From: Prauserella flavalba
GTDB lineage: Bacteria; Actinomycetota; Actinomycetes; Mycobacteriales; Pseudonocardiaceae
DNA length: 64,000 nucleotides
Reading direction: 5' to 3'
NCBI RefSeq assembly: GCF_003202235.1
Contig: NZ_MASU01000009.1
Coordinates: 312,501 to 376,500, forward strand
In this document: positions 26,733 to 36,076 of the stretch, piece after piece
Layout of the letters: each line of letters begins with the position of its first letter
How positions within the stretch are numbered: the stretch's first letter is position 1
Made by a program: the position numbers and the translations under genes
Notes under the pieces: generated by a model
The model's database searches: none
What the model was told of the DNA's origin: nothing
What the model saw: the letters and a program-made list of their open reading frames with translations, nothing else

Positions 26733-27479
26733 TCAGACGCCGGGCGCGGTGCGCCTGCGGCGCGACCGGACCTGTACCGGAGCGACCTCCGGCTCGGGGT
26801 TCTCGCGGCGCTGCTCCAGGTAGGACTGGCGCGTCCGCTCGGTGTGCTCGCGCATCGTGCGGGACGCCGCGTCGGCGTCGCCAGCCTCGATCGCGTCGAT
26901 GAGCCTGGCGTGCTCCTGCCACGACTGGTGGCCGCGGTGGCGGGCGATCGGCGTGTAGTACCAGCGGACCCTGCGGTCAACCTGCGACACCATGTCGAGC
27001 AGCACCTGGTTCCCGGAGAGCTCGGTGACGCAGCGGTGCAGCTCCGCGTTCGCCGCGACCATGCCGTCGATGTCGTCGGACGCCACGGCGGCCTCGCCCT
27101 GGGCACACAGCTTGCGCAGGCGGGCGACACCCTCGGCGTCGGTGTTCAGCGCCGCCAGCCGGGCCGACTCGGCCTCGAGCGCGGCCCTGACCACGAGCAG
27201 CTGGTCGACCTCCGCCTCCGTGGGCGCGTGCACGAACGCTCCGTAACCGGGGCGCAGGTCCACCCAGCCCTCGGAGTTGAGCAGCTGGAGCGCCTCGCGG
27301 ATCGGCTGGCGCGACACCCCGAGCATCTCGGCGAGCTCGCTCTCGACGAGGTGCTGGCCCGGGGCCAGCTGCCGGGAGATGATCAGCTCCTGCATCGCCT
27401 GGTAGACCCGTTCACGGAGCGGCACCGGCCGGTCGATCCGGCGGGCAGACATCTGCTGCGGCAACTCGGTCGACGGCAT
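26733..27479 (-). CDS. GntR family regulator, FCD (FadR) subfamily
   Basis: A 248-residue regulator with an N-terminal winged helix (about 18-85; LRERVYQAMQELIISRQLAPG, then LAEMLGVSRQPIREAL) and a C-terminal all-helical FCD ligand domain (about 100-225) with candidate metal-binding histidines (AELHR, QEHARLIDAIEAGD, MREH). It is the only regulator in the catabolic block. A related operator lies 63 bases upstream of its own start and four more lie at cluster promoters, so I infer autoregulation and control of the whole set, with oxalate or a pathway CoA-ester/acid as effector. The tail from about 228 is basic and probably disordered. Confidence 0.9.
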   Translation of the reverse strand: MPSTELPQQMSARRIDRPVPLRERVYQAMQELIISRQLAPGQHLVESELAEMLGVSRQPIREALQLLNSEGWVDLRPGYGAFVHAPTEAEVDQLLVVRAALEAESARLAALNTDAEGVARLRKLCAQGEAAVASDDIDGMVAANAELHRCVTELSGNQVLLDMVSQVDRRVRWYYTPIARHRGHQSWQEHARLIDAIEAGDADAASRTMREHTERTRQSYLEQRRENPEPEVAPVQVRSRRRRTAPGV

Positions 27480-27541
27480 GATGTACTCCCAACAGTCTGG
27501 ATGGCGACGCTTGGCCCGGTGTATCGGCTAATTGGTCGACT

Positions 27542-27557
27542 GCCTACAGCATACAAT
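27542..27557 (-). promoter_or_regulatory. GntR-type operator copy 3 (gntR promoter)
   Basis: Minus strand reads TTGTATGCTGTAGGC, two mismatches from copy 1 over the 13-base core. It lies 63 bases upstream of the gntR start codon. Confidence 0.6.
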
Positions 27558-27663
27558 GAGCAGATTGCCCGATCCTGGTGATGCCTATCACTACAGCGAG
27601 TGACATCGGTCTCGTCTCCTCATCTCAGGGTTGACCTTCGCTCCGGAGCGGAAACCTCGACTT

Positions 27664-27685
27664 CTGCATACAGAATACTGTATCC
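27664..27685. promoter_or_regulatory. GntR-type operator copy 4 (sucC promoter)
   Basis: ATACAG-AATA-CTGTAT (27668-27683) is a perfect 6+6 inverted repeat inside GCATACAGAATACTGTATCC, about 50 bases upstream of the sucC start. It is the most symmetric of the five copies. Confidence 0.7.
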
Positions 27686-27732
27686 TAGCGTTGTGCTGTC
27701 GGCTGTGACATGACCGATGAAGGTGGGTGCCA

Positions 27733-28902
27733 GTGGATCTGTACGAGTACCAGGCGAGGGACCTCTTCGCCGCCCATGGTGTGCCGGTGTTGCCCGGCGC
27801 CGTGGCGAGTAATCCGGAAGAAGCGCGGGCCGCCGCCGAGGAGATCGGTGGGCAGGTTGTGGTCAAGGCGCAGGTGAAGACCGGTGGCCGGGGTAAGGCC
27901 GGTGGTGTGAAGCTGGCCCAGGATCCGGCGGAGGCGCAGGAGTTGGCCGAGGCGATCCTCGGGTTGGACATCAAGGGTCATGTCACGCGTCGCGTGCTGG
28001 TGACCGAGGCGTCGGACATCGCGCAGGAGTATTACTTCTCGTTCCTGCTGGACCGGGCCAACCGGACGTTCTTGGCGATGGCCTCGGCCGAGGGTGGTAT
28101 GGAGATCGAGCAGCTGGCGCATGAGCGGCCGGAGGCGCTGGCGAAGGTGGCGGTGGACCCGATCGCGGGGGTGGACAAGGCCACCGCGACCGCGATCCTC
28201 ACCCAGGGCGGGTTCCCGGCGGAGATCCGGGAGCAGGCCGCCGAGGTGGTGGTGAAGCTGTGGGAGACCTTCGTGGCCGAGGACGCCACGCTGGTCGAGG
28301 TGAACCCGCTGGTGCGGGACCCGCAGGACAGGATCGTCGCGCTGGACGGCAAGGTCACCCTGGACGGCAACGCCGCGTTCCGCCACCCCGAGCACGAGCA
28401 GCTGGTGGACACGCAGGCCGAGGACCCGCTGGAGGCCAAGGCGAAGGCCAAGGACCTCAACTACGTCAAGCTCGACGGGGAGGTCGGCATCATCGGTAAC
28501 GGTGCGGGCCTGGTCATGTCCACCCTGGACGTGGTCGCCTACGCCGGGCAGCGTCACGGTGGGGTCAAGCCGGCGAACTTCCTGGACATCGGGGGCGGCG
28601 CCTCGGCGGAGGTGATGGCCGCCGGGCTGGACGTCATCCTCGGCGACCCCGCGGTCAAGTCGGTGTTCGTGAACGTGTTCGGCGGGATCACCGCCTGCGA
28701 CGCGGTGGCCACCGGCATCGTCGAGGCCCTCAAGATCCTGGGTGACGAGGCCACCAAGCCGCTGGTGGTCCGCCTGGACGGCAACAACGTCGAGGAAGGC
28801 CGGGCGATCCTCGACCGGGCCAACCACCCGCTGGTCACCCAGGTGGACACCATGGACAACGCGGCCGACAAGGCCGCCCAGCTCGCCGCGGCAGGAGCCT
28901 GA
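27733..28902 (+). CDS. sucC: Succinyl-CoA synthetase, beta subunit
   Basis: ADP-forming succinate-CoA ligase beta subunit, 389 residues. The ATP-grasp domain begins [19 protein letters not shown]; the C-terminal CoA-ligase domain contains [21 protein letters not shown]. The start is the GTG at 27733 with AAGGTGG about 8 bases upstream; the in-frame GTG at 27727 is too close to that site. It forms an operon with sucD. Operator 4 ties this TCA-cycle enzyme to the oxalate regulon, perhaps to supply succinyl-CoA as a primer for oxalate activation. Confidence 0.96.
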   Translation: MDLYEYQARDLFAAHGVPVLPGAVASNPEEARAAAEEIGGQVVVKAQVKTGGRGKAGGVKLAQDPAEAQELAEAILGLDIKGHVTRRVLVTEASDIAQEYYFSFLLDRANRTFLAMASAEGGMEIEQLAHERPEALAKVAVDPIAGVDKATATAILTQGGFPAEIREQAAEVVVKLWETFVAEDATLVEVNPLVRDPQDRIVALDGKVTLDGNAAFRHPEHEQLVDTQAEDPLEAKAKAKDLNYVKLDGEVGIIGNGAGLVMSTLDVVAYAGQRHGGVKPANFLDIGGGASAEVMAAGLDVILGDPAVKSVFVNVFGGITACDAVATGIVEALKILGDEATKPLVVRLDGNNVEEGRAILDRANHPLVTQVDTMDNAADKAAQLAAAGA

Positions 28903-28907
28903 TCCCC

Positions 28908-29792
28908 ATGGCCATTTTCCTCAACGAGAACTCCAAGATCATCGTGCAGGGCCTGACCGGCTCGGAAGGCACCAAGCACGCCACCAAGATGCTGGCCGCC
29001 GGCTCGAACATCGTCGGCGGCGTCAACGCCCGCAAGGCCGGCCAGACCGTCACCATCGGCGGCCAAGAGCTCACCGTCTACGGCACCGTCGAAGAGGCCA
29101 TGAAGGCCACCGGCGCCGACACCTCGGTGATCTTCGTGCCGCCCAAGTTCGCCAAGGACGCCGTGATCGAGGCCATCGACGCCGAGATCGGCCTGGCCGT
29201 GGTCATCACCGAGGGCATCCCCGTGCACGACTCGGCCTACTTCTGGGCCCACGCCGTGGCCAAGGGAAACAAAACCCGGATCATCGGCCCGAACTGCCCC
29301 GGGGTGATCTCCCCGGGCAAGTCCAACGCGGGCATCATCCCCGCCAACATCACCGGCCCCGGCCACATCGGCCTGGTGTCCAAGTCCGGCACCCTGACCT
29401 ACCAGATGATGTACGAACTGCGCGACATCGGCTTCACCACCGCGGTCGGCATCGGCGGGGACCCGGTCATCGGCACCACCCACATCGACGCCCTCCAAGC
29501 GTTCGAAGCCGACCCCGACACCAAGGTCATCGTGATGATCGGCGAGATCGGCGGCGACGCCGAAGAACGCGCCGCCGACTACATCAAGGCCAACGTCACC
29601 AAACCCGTCGTCGGCTACGTCGCCGGCTTCACCGCCCCCGAAGGCAAAACCATGGGCCACGCCGGCGCCATCGTCTCCGGCTCCTCCGGCACCGCCCAAG
29701 CCAAAAAAGAAGCCCTCGAAGCCGCAGGCGTCAAGGTCGGCAAAACCCCCACCGAAACCGCCGAGCTGGCGCGCAAGGAGATCCTGCGCTGA
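28908..29792 (+). CDS. sucD: Succinyl-CoA synthetase, alpha subunit
   Basis: Alpha subunit of 294 residues. It has an N-terminal CoA-binding Rossmann domain ([21 protein letters not shown]) and, near residue 245, the phosphohistidine loop GHAGAIVSG that carries the phosphate between ADP and succinate. It starts 5 bases after sucC. A family-type hairpin (copy B) follows its stop and separates it from the convergent MFS gene. Confidence 0.97.
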   Translation: MAIFLNENSKIIVQGLTGSEGTKHATKMLAAGSNIVGGVNARKAGQTVTIGGQELTVYGTVEEAMKATGADTSVIFVPPKFAKDAVIEAIDAEIGLAVVITEGIPVHDSAYFWAHAVAKGNKTRIIGPNCPGVISPGKSNAGIIPANITGPGHIGLVSKSGTLTYQMMYELRDIGFTTAVGIGGDPVIGTTHIDALQAFEADPDTKVIVMIGEIGGDAEERAADYIKANVTKPVVGYVAGFTAPEGKTMGHAGAIVSGSSGTAQAKKEALEAAGVKVGKTPTETAELARKEILR

Positions 29793-29813
29793 CCCACCAC
29801 AGTGGACTCACGT

Positions 29814-29866
29814 GCAGTGAAGGCCACCATCACTGCGTTGAACGCAGTGATGGTGGCCTTCACTGC
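29814..29866. repeat. Dispersed AAGGCCACC hairpin, copy B
   Basis: 26-base perfect arms (29814-29839 and 29841-29866) around a single central base, the longest of the five copies. It contains the same GCGTT/AACGC core. It lies between the convergent sucD and MFS genes. Confidence 0.88.
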
Positions 29867-29901
29867 GGTCGGGGCAGTCACCGCAGCAGGGGTTCGCGGC
29901 G

Positions 29902-31272
29902 TCAGCGGGTCAGCAGCGGCTCCGCCAGGCCCGGCAGGGGCAGCCTGGGGCGGCCGGGCTGGCGCAGGAACCGCACCAGGCCCGCACCGGTCAGGCTCAG
30001 CACCGCCGCCACCACGAACATCACCGGGTAGCCGTCGCTGCTCACGGCGTAGCCCGCGAATGCGACACCGATCAGCCCGCCGACCGACTTGGCCCCGTAG
30101 AAGATCCCGAAGTTCGGCAGGCCGGGCTGCTCGCCGAAGTGCCCCTCGACGAGGCCGGGCAGCAGCCCGTAGCAGGCGCCCGCGGCCCCTCCGGCGAGCG
30201 CGGCGCCGAGCAACAGCAGCGGAGCGTTGCCCTGCTGACCGGAGAAGAGCAGCAGCAACTGCGCCACTCCCCCCGCGTACAACGCGACGCGCACCACGCG
30301 GCGCCGTCCGAAACGGTCGCCGGCCCAGCCCTCCGCGGTACGCGTCGCACCGCTGGCCGCGGCGAGCACGGCGAGCGCGGCGGCGCCGAACTCCGCGCTC
30401 CAGCCGCTGGCCGTCGCGAACACCGCGAGGTAGGCGATGTCGAACAGGATCACCGCGGCCAGGCACGTCACCGCGAGGTACAGCAGGCCCGACTCGGGGC
30501 AGCGGACCATCTCGGCGGCCGAGTACCGGCGGATGGGCGGGCGGTTGTTGCGCAGCCCGGGGTTCACGGACTTGTCGAGTGCCCACGCCCTCGGGTCGAC
30601 GTGCGCGGGCCACCAGTACCGCGGCGGGTCGCGCAGGATCAGCGCGGCGGCCCCCACGAGGAGCACCACGGCGAGGCCCGCCACGCCGAGGAACGCCTCG
30701 ATGGACCCCGGGCGCGCGAACTGGCCCGCCAGCACCACGAACGGGATCGAGCCGTACGCGAACGCGCCGCTCACGAAAGCCGTGCGGGCAGGCCGCTCGG
30801 GGTACCACTTGGCGACCACGCCGAGGCACGTGCCGTACACGAGCCCGGCGCCGATACCGCCCAGCACGCCGTGGTTGAGCAGCACCACGACGAAACTCGT
30901 CGAACCCCCGAGCGTCACCAGTCCCGCGGCGCACAGCGAGGCGCCGACGAACATCGTGGCGGCCGGCGCGAGCCCGAGCCTGCTGCGCAGCCGTGCCGCG
31001 GGGTAGACGGTGCCGCTCTGGCAGAGGATCCACACCGCGAGCACCCAGCCGCCCTGCGCGAGCGTCCAGCCGTGAGTGGTGCCGAGCACGGGCATGAGCG
31101 CGCCGAAGCCGTACTGGCCGACGCTGGCGACCAGCATGGCCGTCCACGCCGCCCACAGCATCCAGCGACGAGAACGGCCCAGCAGGTCGCGATCGGTCTC
31201 GCCGACGCGATACCGCCGGCCGTAGAAGTCGCGGATCTCCCTCACCGGGGGAACGAAAGACACGCCGGACAT
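29902..31272 (-). CDS. OFA-type MFS transporter (oxalate/formate antiporter family)
   Basis: A 456-residue, twelve-helix MFS carrier with oxalate/formate-antiporter character (GYGLLPGLVEGHFGEQPGLPNFGIFYGAKSVGGLIG region, GIGAGLVYGTCLG). The start is set at the ATG at 31272 (MSGVSFVPP), which has GGTGGG upstream; the ATG at 31287 has none. It is transcribed away from the miaB side, and operator 5 lies directly upstream. Import of oxalate, possibly in exchange for formate, fits both family and context. It ends convergent with sucD. Confidence 0.85.
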   Translation of the reverse strand: MSGVSFVPPVREIRDFYGRRYRVGETDRDLLGRSRRWMLWAAWTAMLVASVGQYGFGALMPVLGTTHGWTLAQGGWVLAVWILCQSGTVYPAARLRSRLGLAPAATMFVGASLCAAGLVTLGGSTSFVVVLLNHGVLGGIGAGLVYGTCLGVVAKWYPERPARTAFVSGAFAYGSIPFVVLAGQFARPGSIEAFLGVAGLAVVLLVGAAALILRDPPRYWWPAHVDPRAWALDKSVNPGLRNNRPPIRRYSAAEMVRCPESGLLYLAVTCLAAVILFDIAYLAVFATASGWSAEFGAAALAVLAAASGATRTAEGWAGDRFGRRRVVRVALYAGGVAQLLLLFSGQQGNAPLLLLGAALAGGAAGACYGLLPGLVEGHFGEQPGLPNFGIFYGAKSVGGLIGVAFAGYAVSSDGYPVMFVVAAVLSLTGAGLVRFLRQPGRPRLPLPGLAEPLLTR

Positions 31273-31287
31273 ACACCCACCCGCCAT

Positions 31288-31316
31288 TGTGCATACAGTA
31301 TGTAGTAGCCAGTATG
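31288..31316. promoter_or_regulatory. GntR-type operator copy 5 (MFS promoter)
   Basis: GCATACAGTATG at 31291-31302, extended by TAGTAGCC and a second CAGTATGG. It sits 16-45 bases upstream of the MFS start codon. Confidence 0.7.
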
Positions 31317-31353
31317 GCAGCCTCAGGGTGTGATGTCGATAACATCGCGCACA

Positions 31354-31400
31354 CCCAAGGGCACCTTGGTCGCATTCAAGGAGACCAAGGTGCCCTTGGG
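31354..31400. repeat. Dispersed hairpin, copy C (GGGCACC variant)
   Basis: 18-base perfect arms CCCAAGGGCACCTTGGTC (31354-31371) and the reverse complement (31383-31400) around an 11-base loop. It lies downstream of the miaB operon 3' end. A divergent member of the family. Confidence 0.8.
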
Positions 31401-31425
31401 GGAGAGAGCCTCTTTCTCGCGGTAC

Positions 31426-31920
31426 TCAGTTCCGCGACCAGGCGACGCGAACCCACTGCACGCCGAGCACGACCATGCAGACGACCGCGATGATCATGCC
31501 GACGCCGGGGCCGTCGCCCGGTGCGCCGCTGGCCGAGGACGACTGCTGCGACCAGATCGCCAGCAGCCCGTCGACGGCGGCGATCCAGCTGCCGATCGCG
31601 CAGACCCACGTCAGCCACCACCGCCGGGTCGCCAGAGCCAGCGCCGAGGCCGCGACGCCGAACACCGTCGACGTCGTCGCGAACAGCCGGGGAATGGCGC
31701 CGCCCTCACCGGCCAGCACCTCCCAGCCGAAGTGCTCGCCAACCCACGGCAGCACGAGTCCCACCACGAGACCGAACACGGCGACGGCGATCGCGAAGCC
31801 GCGCCTGCCGAGTTCGACGGTCCTGACGGCCTTGCTGACGGCCGCGTCCACGTCCGCACCCAGCTCCTCGAGGCCGGCGCCGTTGCCCTCGCGCGGCTCG
31901 TCGGGGTCCTTGTCGCTCAC
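31426..31920 (-). CDS. Membrane protein downstream of miaB (Rv2732c-like)
   Basis: A 164-residue protein with an acidic cytosolic N-terminus (about 1-38) and four hydrophobic segments (about 43-62, 75-95, 104-122, 139-158). The GTG at 31920 overlaps the miaB stop as GTGA, so translation is coupled. Position and topology match the small membrane gene next to miaB in mycobacteria. Function unknown. Confidence 0.8.
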   Translation of the reverse strand: MSDKDPDEPREGNGAGLEELGADVDAAVSKAVRTVELGRRGFAIAVAVFGLVVGLVLPWVGEHFGWEVLAGEGGAIPRLFATTSTVFGVAASALALATRRWWLTWVCAIGSWIAAVDGLLAIWSQQSSSASGAPGDGPGVGMIIAVVCMVVLGVQWVRVAWSRN

Positions 31921-33398
31921 AGCGAGCACCCTCCCTGGACGGAGGCGGGCGCGGGCGGCGGGGCGCCGAACGAGGGCAGCCCGAGGCTCACGCCGTTGGT
32001 CGTGGGCCGCAGCCCGGCCTCGGCGTTGTCCCCCGCCCTCGTGCGGCGGTGCGACAGCAGGTCGCCGTCGGCCACCAGATGGTGGGGCGCCGCGTACGTC
32101 ACGGTGGTCTCGACGACGTCACCGGGCCGGACGGCGCGGTCCACTGCCAAGCCTGCCGGCGTGAAGTGCACGAGCCTGCCGTCGCGGGCCCTGCCGCTCA
32201 TCCGGTGGGTCTCGGCGTCCTTGCGGCCCTCCCCCGCGGCGACGAGCAGCTCGACCGTGCGCCCGACGAGCTTCTTGTTCTCCTGCCAGGCGATCTCGTC
32301 CTGCAGTGCGACCAGCCGGTCGTAGCGCTCCTGTACGACCTCCTTCGGCACCTGGCCCGCCATCCCGGCGGCCGGGGTGCCGGGGCGCTTGGAGTACTGA
32401 AAGGTGAACGCACTGGAGAACCGGGCCTGCCGCACGACCTCCAGCGTCGCCTGGAAATCCTCCTCGGTCTCGCCGGGGAAACCGACGATGATGTCCGTGG
32501 TGATCGCGGCGTCCGGCATCGCGGCGCGCACCTTGTCCAGGATGGACAGGAACCGGGACGAGCGGTACGAGCGGCGCATGTCCTTGAGTACCCGGTCGGA
32601 GCCCGACTGCAACGGCATGTGCAGCTGGTGGCACACGTTCGGCGTCTCCGCCATCGCGTCGATGACGTCGTCGGTGAAAGCCGCGGGGTGCGGCGAGGTG
32701 AACCGCACGCGCTCCAGCCCGTCGATCGAGCCGCACGAGCGCAGCAGCTTGCCGAAGGCCAGCCGGTCGCCGAACTCGACGCCGTAGGAGTTGACGTTCT
32801 GGCCGAGCAGCGTCACCTCCAGCACGCCCTCCGCGACCAGCGCCTCCACCTCGGCGAGCACCTCGCCTGGCCTGCGGTCACGTTCCTTGCCGCGCAGCGA
32901 CGGGACGATGCAGAAGGTGCACGTGTTGTTGCAGCCGACCGACACCGACACCCAGCCCGAGTAGGCCGACTCCCTCCGCGCGGGCAGGGTGGAGGGGAAC
33001 GTCTCGAGCGACTCCAGGATCTCCACCTGGGCCTCGGCGTTGTGCCGGGCGCGCTCCAGCAGGGTGGGCAGCGAGCCGATGTTGTGGGTGCCGAAGACGA
33101 CGTCCACCCACGGCGCCCGCCTAACGATTTCGCCACGATCCTTCTGCGCGAGGCAGCCGCCGACGGCGATCTGCATTCCCGGCCGGTCCTGCTTGCGGGG
33201 CCGGAGGTGGCCCAGGTGGCCGTATAGTTTGTTCTCCGCGTTCTCGCGCACCGCACAGGTGTTGAGCACGACGAGGTCGGCGGCGCTCCCGTCCTCGGCC
33301 GCCACGTAGCCCGCGCTCTCCAGCTGCCCCGCGAGCCGCTCGGAGTCGTGCACGTTCATCTGGCAGCCGAAGGTGCGGATGTGATAGGTCCTGCTCAC
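31917..33398 (-). CDS. miaB: tRNA-2-methylthio-N6-dimethylallyladenosine synthase
   Basis: A radical-SAM methylthiotransferase of 493 residues acting on the i6A37 made by MiaA. The N-terminal UPF0004 domain has cluster ligands Cys12, Cys48 and Cys82. The radical-SAM motif is Cys156-x3-Cys160-x2-Cys163 (CNNTCTFC). A TRAM domain (about 380-440) is followed by a variable tail of some 50 residues. The ATG at 33398 starts [15 protein letters not shown]. It resumes the conserved core gene order after the catabolic block. Confidence 0.97.
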   Translation of the reverse strand: MSRTYHIRTFGCQMNVHDSERLAGQLESAGYVAAEDGSAADLVVLNTCAVRENAENKLYGHLGHLRPRKQDRPGMQIAVGGCLAQKDRGEIVRRAPWVDVVFGTHNIGSLPTLLERARHNAEAQVEILESLETFPSTLPARRESAYSGWVSVSVGCNNTCTFCIVPSLRGKERDRRPGEVLAEVEALVAEGVLEVTLLGQNVNSYGVEFGDRLAFGKLLRSCGSIDGLERVRFTSPHPAAFTDDVIDAMAETPNVCHQLHMPLQSGSDRVLKDMRRSYRSSRFLSILDKVRAAMPDAAITTDIIVGFPGETEEDFQATLEVVRQARFSSAFTFQYSKRPGTPAAGMAGQVPKEVVQERYDRLVALQDEIAWQENKKLVGRTVELLVAAGEGRKDAETHRMSGRARDGRLVHFTPAGLAVDRAVRPGDVVETTVTYAAPHHLVADGDLLSHRRTRAGDNAEAGLRPTTNGVSLGLPSFGAPPPAPASVQGGCSL

Positions 33399-33641
33399 CC
33401 GATCTCCTGCTCACGCCGGTGGTACTGCACCCATCAGGGTAGGTCAGGCCGGTGTGAACACCTCACCAAGCCTGGTGAACGCGAAGTGGCTAAGGTTCGG
33501 AAACAGTGTCCCGCCTGCCCACCACGAGGGGTGGCCGGACACATAAGGTTGCGTTTTGGTTCGAATGTCATGCCGGGATTGCCCCAACGGTGTTGAATCC
33601 GGTTGTCCGCGACCCGAACAGCTCGCCGTGATGGAGGTTAG

Positions 33642-34397
33642 ATGAGCACCGCGACATCCGCGCCGCCCATGATCAAGGCGAGCGGGGTGAACAAGTACTT
33701 CGGCGACCTGCACGTCCTGAAGGAGATCGACTTCGAGGTCCCGAGGGGCCAGGTGGTCGTCGTGCTGGGCCCGTCGGGTTCGGGCAAGTCGACCCTCTGC
33801 AGGGCCATCAACCGCCTGGAGCCGATCAACTCCGGCGAGATCCAGGTGGACGGCAAGCCACTGCCCGCCGAGGGCAAGGCGCTCGCCGCGCTGCGCGCGG
33901 ACGTGGGCATGGTGTTCCAGCAGTTCAACCTCTTCGCGCACAAGACGATCCTCGACAACGTGACGCTCGCGCCGCAGAAGGTCCGCAAGGTCTCCTCCGG
34001 CGACGCGCGCAAGACGGCGATGGAGCTGCTGGAGCGCGTGGGCATCGCCGACCAGGCGCAGAAGTACCCCGCCCAGCTGTCGGGTGGCCAGCAGCAGCGC
34101 GCGGCGATCGCCAGGGCGCTGGCCATGCGGCCCAAGGTGATGCTGTTCGACGAGCCCACCTCCGCGCTGGACCCCGAGATGGTCCAGGAGGTGCTCGACA
34201 CCATGACCTCGCTGGCCGACGAGGGCATGACCATGCTCGTGGTCACCCACGAGATGGGTTTCGCCCGGCGGGCCGCGCACCGCGTCGTGTTCATGTCCGA
34301 TGGTGAGATCGTCGAGGACTCGACGCCGAGCGACTTTTTCACGGCTCCGAAATCCGAGCGCGCCAAGGACTTCCTTGGCAAGATTCTGACCCACTAG
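33642..34397 (+). CDS. gluA: Glutamate-type amino-acid ABC transporter ATP-binding protein
   Basis: A 251-residue ATPase with Walker [10 protein letters not shown], signature LSGGQQQR, Walker [13 protein letters not shown] and switch His (VVTHEMGFA), the standard polar-amino-acid uptake pattern. The ATG at 33642 has GGAGG upstream. It is first of four genes in gluABCD order (ATPase, binding protein, two permeases), as in Corynebacterium. Substrate is probably glutamate or another polar amino acid; sequence alone does not settle it. Confidence 0.93.
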   Translation: MSTATSAPPMIKASGVNKYFGDLHVLKEIDFEVPRGQVVVVLGPSGSGKSTLCRAINRLEPINSGEIQVDGKPLPAEGKALAALRADVGMVFQQFNLFAHKTILDNVTLAPQKVRKVSSGDARKTAMELLERVGIADQAQKYPAQLSGGQQQRAAIARALAMRPKVMLFDEPTSALDPEMVQEVLDTMTSLADEGMTMLVVTHEMGFARRAAHRVVFMSDGEIVEDSTPSDFFTAPKSERAKDFLGKILTH

Positions 34398-34467
34398 TCC
34401 CCCGCCCGTGGCCTGTCGGGCACCCCGACACGCGCGGGGAGATACAGATGGAAGGAACACGAGACAA

Positions 34468-35322
34468 ATGCGGTTCAGCCGAGTATTACGTGTTGGCGCC
34501 GTGGTGGCGGCCACGAGCCTCGCCCTCGCCGCCTGCGGTGGCGGGAACGGCGGCGGCGGTGGCGACGAGGGCGGCAACGAGTCGCTGGTGCAGCGCGCCG
34601 AGTCCGGCCGGCTGACAGTCGGCATCAAGATCGACCAGCCGGGTCTCGGCCTGCAGACTCCGGACGGCGGCTACGAGGGCTTCGACGTCGACGTCGCCAA
34701 GTACATCGCCAAGGAACTCGGTGTCGAGGAAGGGGACATCGAGTTCAAGGAGACGCCGTCGGCCCAGCGCGAGAACGCGATCGAGAAGGGCGACGTCGAC
34801 TTCATCGTCGCCTCCTACTCGATCACCGACGAGCGCAAGCAGAAGGTGGACTTCGCGGGCCCGTACTTCCTGGCCCACCAGGACCTGCTCGTCCGCGCCG
34901 ACGACAACTCGATCAAGGGCGCCGAGGACCTCAACGGCAAGAAGCTCTGCTCGGTGAAGGGCTCGACCTCCGCGCAGAACGTCAAGGAGGACTTCGCCAA
35001 GGACGCGGACCTGCAGGAGTACGCCGGCTACTCCGAGTGCCTCACGGGCCTCGAGAGCGGTGCGGTGGACGCGCTGACCACGGACGACACGATCCTGGCC
35101 GGCTACGCGGCGCAGAACCCCGGCAAGTTCAAGCTCGTCGGCGCCAACCTGAGCGACGAGAACTACGGCGTCGGCCTGAAGAAGGGTGACACCGAGGGCC
35201 GCGAGGCGATCAACAACGCCATCAAGAAGATGCAGGACTCGGGCGAGTGGAAGAAGTCGGCCGAGAAGTGGTTCGGCCCGTCCGGCTACCAGGTCGGCGA
35301 GCCCCCTGCCATCGAGCAGTGA
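34468..35322 (+). CDS. gluB: Glutamate-type ABC transporter substrate-binding lipoprotein
   Basis: A 284-residue exported lipoprotein. The signal peptide ends with lipobox LALAAC (Cys about residue 22), followed by a Gly-rich tether and a type II periplasmic-binding fold (VGIKIDQPGLGLQTPDGGYEGFDVDVAKYIAKELG). The ATG at 34468 with AGGAA upstream is chosen over an in-frame start at 34408 that would precede the signal peptide. A 12-bp perfect hairpin after the gene probably raises its mRNA level relative to the permeases. Confidence 0.94.
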   Translation: MRFSRVLRVGAVVAATSLALAACGGGNGGGGGDEGGNESLVQRAESGRLTVGIKIDQPGLGLQTPDGGYEGFDVDVAKYIAKELGVEEGDIEFKETPSAQRENAIEKGDVDFIVASYSITDERKQKVDFAGPYFLAHQDLLVRADDNSIKGAEDLNGKKLCSVKGSTSAQNVKEDFAKDADLQEYAGYSECLTGLESGAVDALTTDDTILAGYAAQNPGKFKLVGANLSDENYGVGLKKGDTEGREAINNAIKKMQDSGEWKKSAEKWFGPSGYQVGEPPAIEQ

Positions 35323-35348
35323 TCCAGTAACAGCAACGCCGAACTAGT

Positions 35349-35378
35349 CCTGGGCCGGCCGGCGACGGCCGGCCCAGG
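35349..35378 (+). terminator. Intra-operon hairpin between gluB and gluC
   Basis: CCTGGGCCGGCC (35349-35360) pairs perfectly with 35367-35378 around a 6-base loop. Its place after the binding-protein gene is typical of partial terminators or mRNA-stabilising stems that favour binding-protein excess. Confidence 0.75.
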
Positions 35379-35407
35379 TCGTTCGGGCAGCCTGAGGAGC
35401 ACAGACA

Positions 35408-36076
35408 GTGTTCGATTTCCTGAGCGAGTACGACGTGCTCGGCGCGTTCTGGTTGACCGTACAGCTCACCTTCTTCTCCGCCATCGGCGCGCTCATCTGG
35501 GGCACGATCCTCGCCGGGATGCGGGTGAGCCCCGTGCCGCTCATGCGCGGGTTCGCCACCGCGTACATCAACCTGATGCGCAACACGCCGCTGACGCTGA
35601 TCATCCTGGCGTGCTCGCTGGGCCTGAACCAGACGCTGGGCATGACGCTCGCGGGCCAGAACTTCGAGCAGCAGAACTACCGGCTGGCCATTCTCGGCTT
35701 CATCGCCTACACCGCCACGTTCGTCTGTGAGTCCATCCGCTCCGGTATCAACACCGTGCCGGTGGGCCAGGCCGAGGCGGCCCGCGCGCTGGGCCTCGGG
35801 TTCACCCAGGTGCTGGGCATCGTGGTGCTCCCGCAGGCGTTCCGTTCGGTGATCGGCCCGCTGACCAGCGTGCTGATCGCCCTCACCAAGAACACCACGA
35901 TCGCCAGCACGATCGGCGTCGCCGAAGCGTCGCTGCTGATGAGCGAGATGATCGAGAACGAGAGCGACAAGATCTTCCTCGTGTTCGCCATCTTCGCACT
36001 CGGCTTCGTGATCCTGACCCTGCCCACCGGCCTGATACTCGGCTGGGTCGCCAAGAAAGCGGCGGTGAAGCGATGA
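35408..36076 (+). CDS. gluC: Glutamate-type ABC transporter permease 1
   Basis: A 222-residue HisM-type permease with about five helices. The coupling-loop motif is EAARALGLGFTQVLGIVVLPQAFR, which contacts the ATPase. The GTG at 35408 (VFDFLSEYD) follows GAGGAGC. Its stop overlaps the next start. Confidence 0.93.
   Translation: MFDFLSEYDVLGAFWLTVQLTFFSAIGALIWGTILAGMRVSPVPLMRGFATAYINLMRNTPLTLIILACSLGLNQTLGMTLAGQNFEQQNYRLAILGFIAYTATFVCESIRSGINTVPVGQAEAARALGLGFTQVLGIVVLPQAFRSVIGPLTSVLIALTKNTTIASTIGVAEASLLMSEMIENESDKIFLVFAIFALGFVILTLPTGLILGWVAKKAAVKR

Noticed and set aside
15888-31400. Catabolic block as a mobile genetic element
   Set aside because: No integrase, transposase, tRNA target or att-type direct repeats were found; only the palindrome copies at its borders, treated as a separate observation.
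31354-31400. Hairpin copies as parts of a CRISPR array
   Set aside because: Copies are single, palindromic and kilobases apart, with no spacers or cas genes.
34408-34467. N-terminal extension of the glutamate-binding protein
   Set aside because: It would place 20 residues before a complete signal peptide; the ATG at 34468 has a ribosome site and correct signal-sequence geometry.
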